A stretch of 6,695 bases of DNA from Xanthobacteraceae bacterium (GTDB lineage: Bacteria; Pseudomonadota; Alphaproteobacteria; Rhizobiales; Xanthobacteraceae), in the NCBI GenBank assembly GCA_030039655.1, contig JASHVC010000378.1:1-6695 (forward strand). The letters are read 5' to 3'. The notes under the pieces were generated by a model. The model saw only the letters and a list, made by a program, of their open reading frames with translations. It was not told the DNA's origin and did not search any database. The translations under genes were made by a program, and so were the position numbers. Shown one piece after another: positions 5,847 through 6,695 of the stretch (within the stretch, counting starts at the first letter, position 1; each line of letters starts with the position of its first letter).

Positions 5847-6695
<849 letters not shown>

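Overview
The window looks like chromosomal DNA of a GC-rich alphaproteobacterium, probably in the Bradyrhizobium/Rhodopseudomonas/Afipia neighbourhood of the Rhizobiales. This rests on high GC with strong third-position bias, GGAGG-type ribosome sites with frequent GTG starts, and an intergenic inverted repeat at 1103-1189 that resembles dispersed elements I recall from those genomes. The assignment is from memory and style; no marker gene is present.

Region 1 (1-3273, + strand) is a compact catabolic cluster. It holds the C-terminal end of an NtaA/DszA-type flavin-dependent monooxygenase, a two-domain VOC (type I extradiol) ring-cleavage dioxygenase overlapping it by 4 bases, a second complete luciferase-like flavin-dependent monooxygenase (411 aa), and an alpha/beta hydrolase of the meta-cleavage-product-hydrolase style 18 bases further on. 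A reasonable reading is that flavin-dependent hydroxylation prepares an aromatic or heteroaromatic compound, the dioxygenase opens the ring next to a hydroxyl, and the hydrolase cuts the product. The substrate cannot be read from the sequence, and the flavin reductase such monooxygenases usually need is not in the window.

Region 2 (3274-4175) holds a separate single gene, an exported methionine sulfoxide reductase A with an N-terminal signal/anchor segment and one cysteine. A small palindromic site lies upstream of it.

Region 3 (4176-5846) starts with a 273-base non-coding stretch containing two clear perfect-stem inverted repeats. It is followed by a complete 12-TM MFS transporter of the metabolite:H+ symporter (MHS) group, which typically carries organic acids. 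A GC-rich hairpin with a T-rich tail, a likely terminator, lies between it and the next gene.

Region 4 (5847-6695, - strand, convergent) is most of an ABC transporter ATPase of the MalK/UgpC type. It is cut by the window edge just after the Q-loop, so Walker A lies outside. No tRNA, rRNA, CRISPR array, transposase or phage gene was seen. The catabolic cluster is the most interesting part, but every protein in it belongs to a known family; any novelty would lie in the combination and the substrate.
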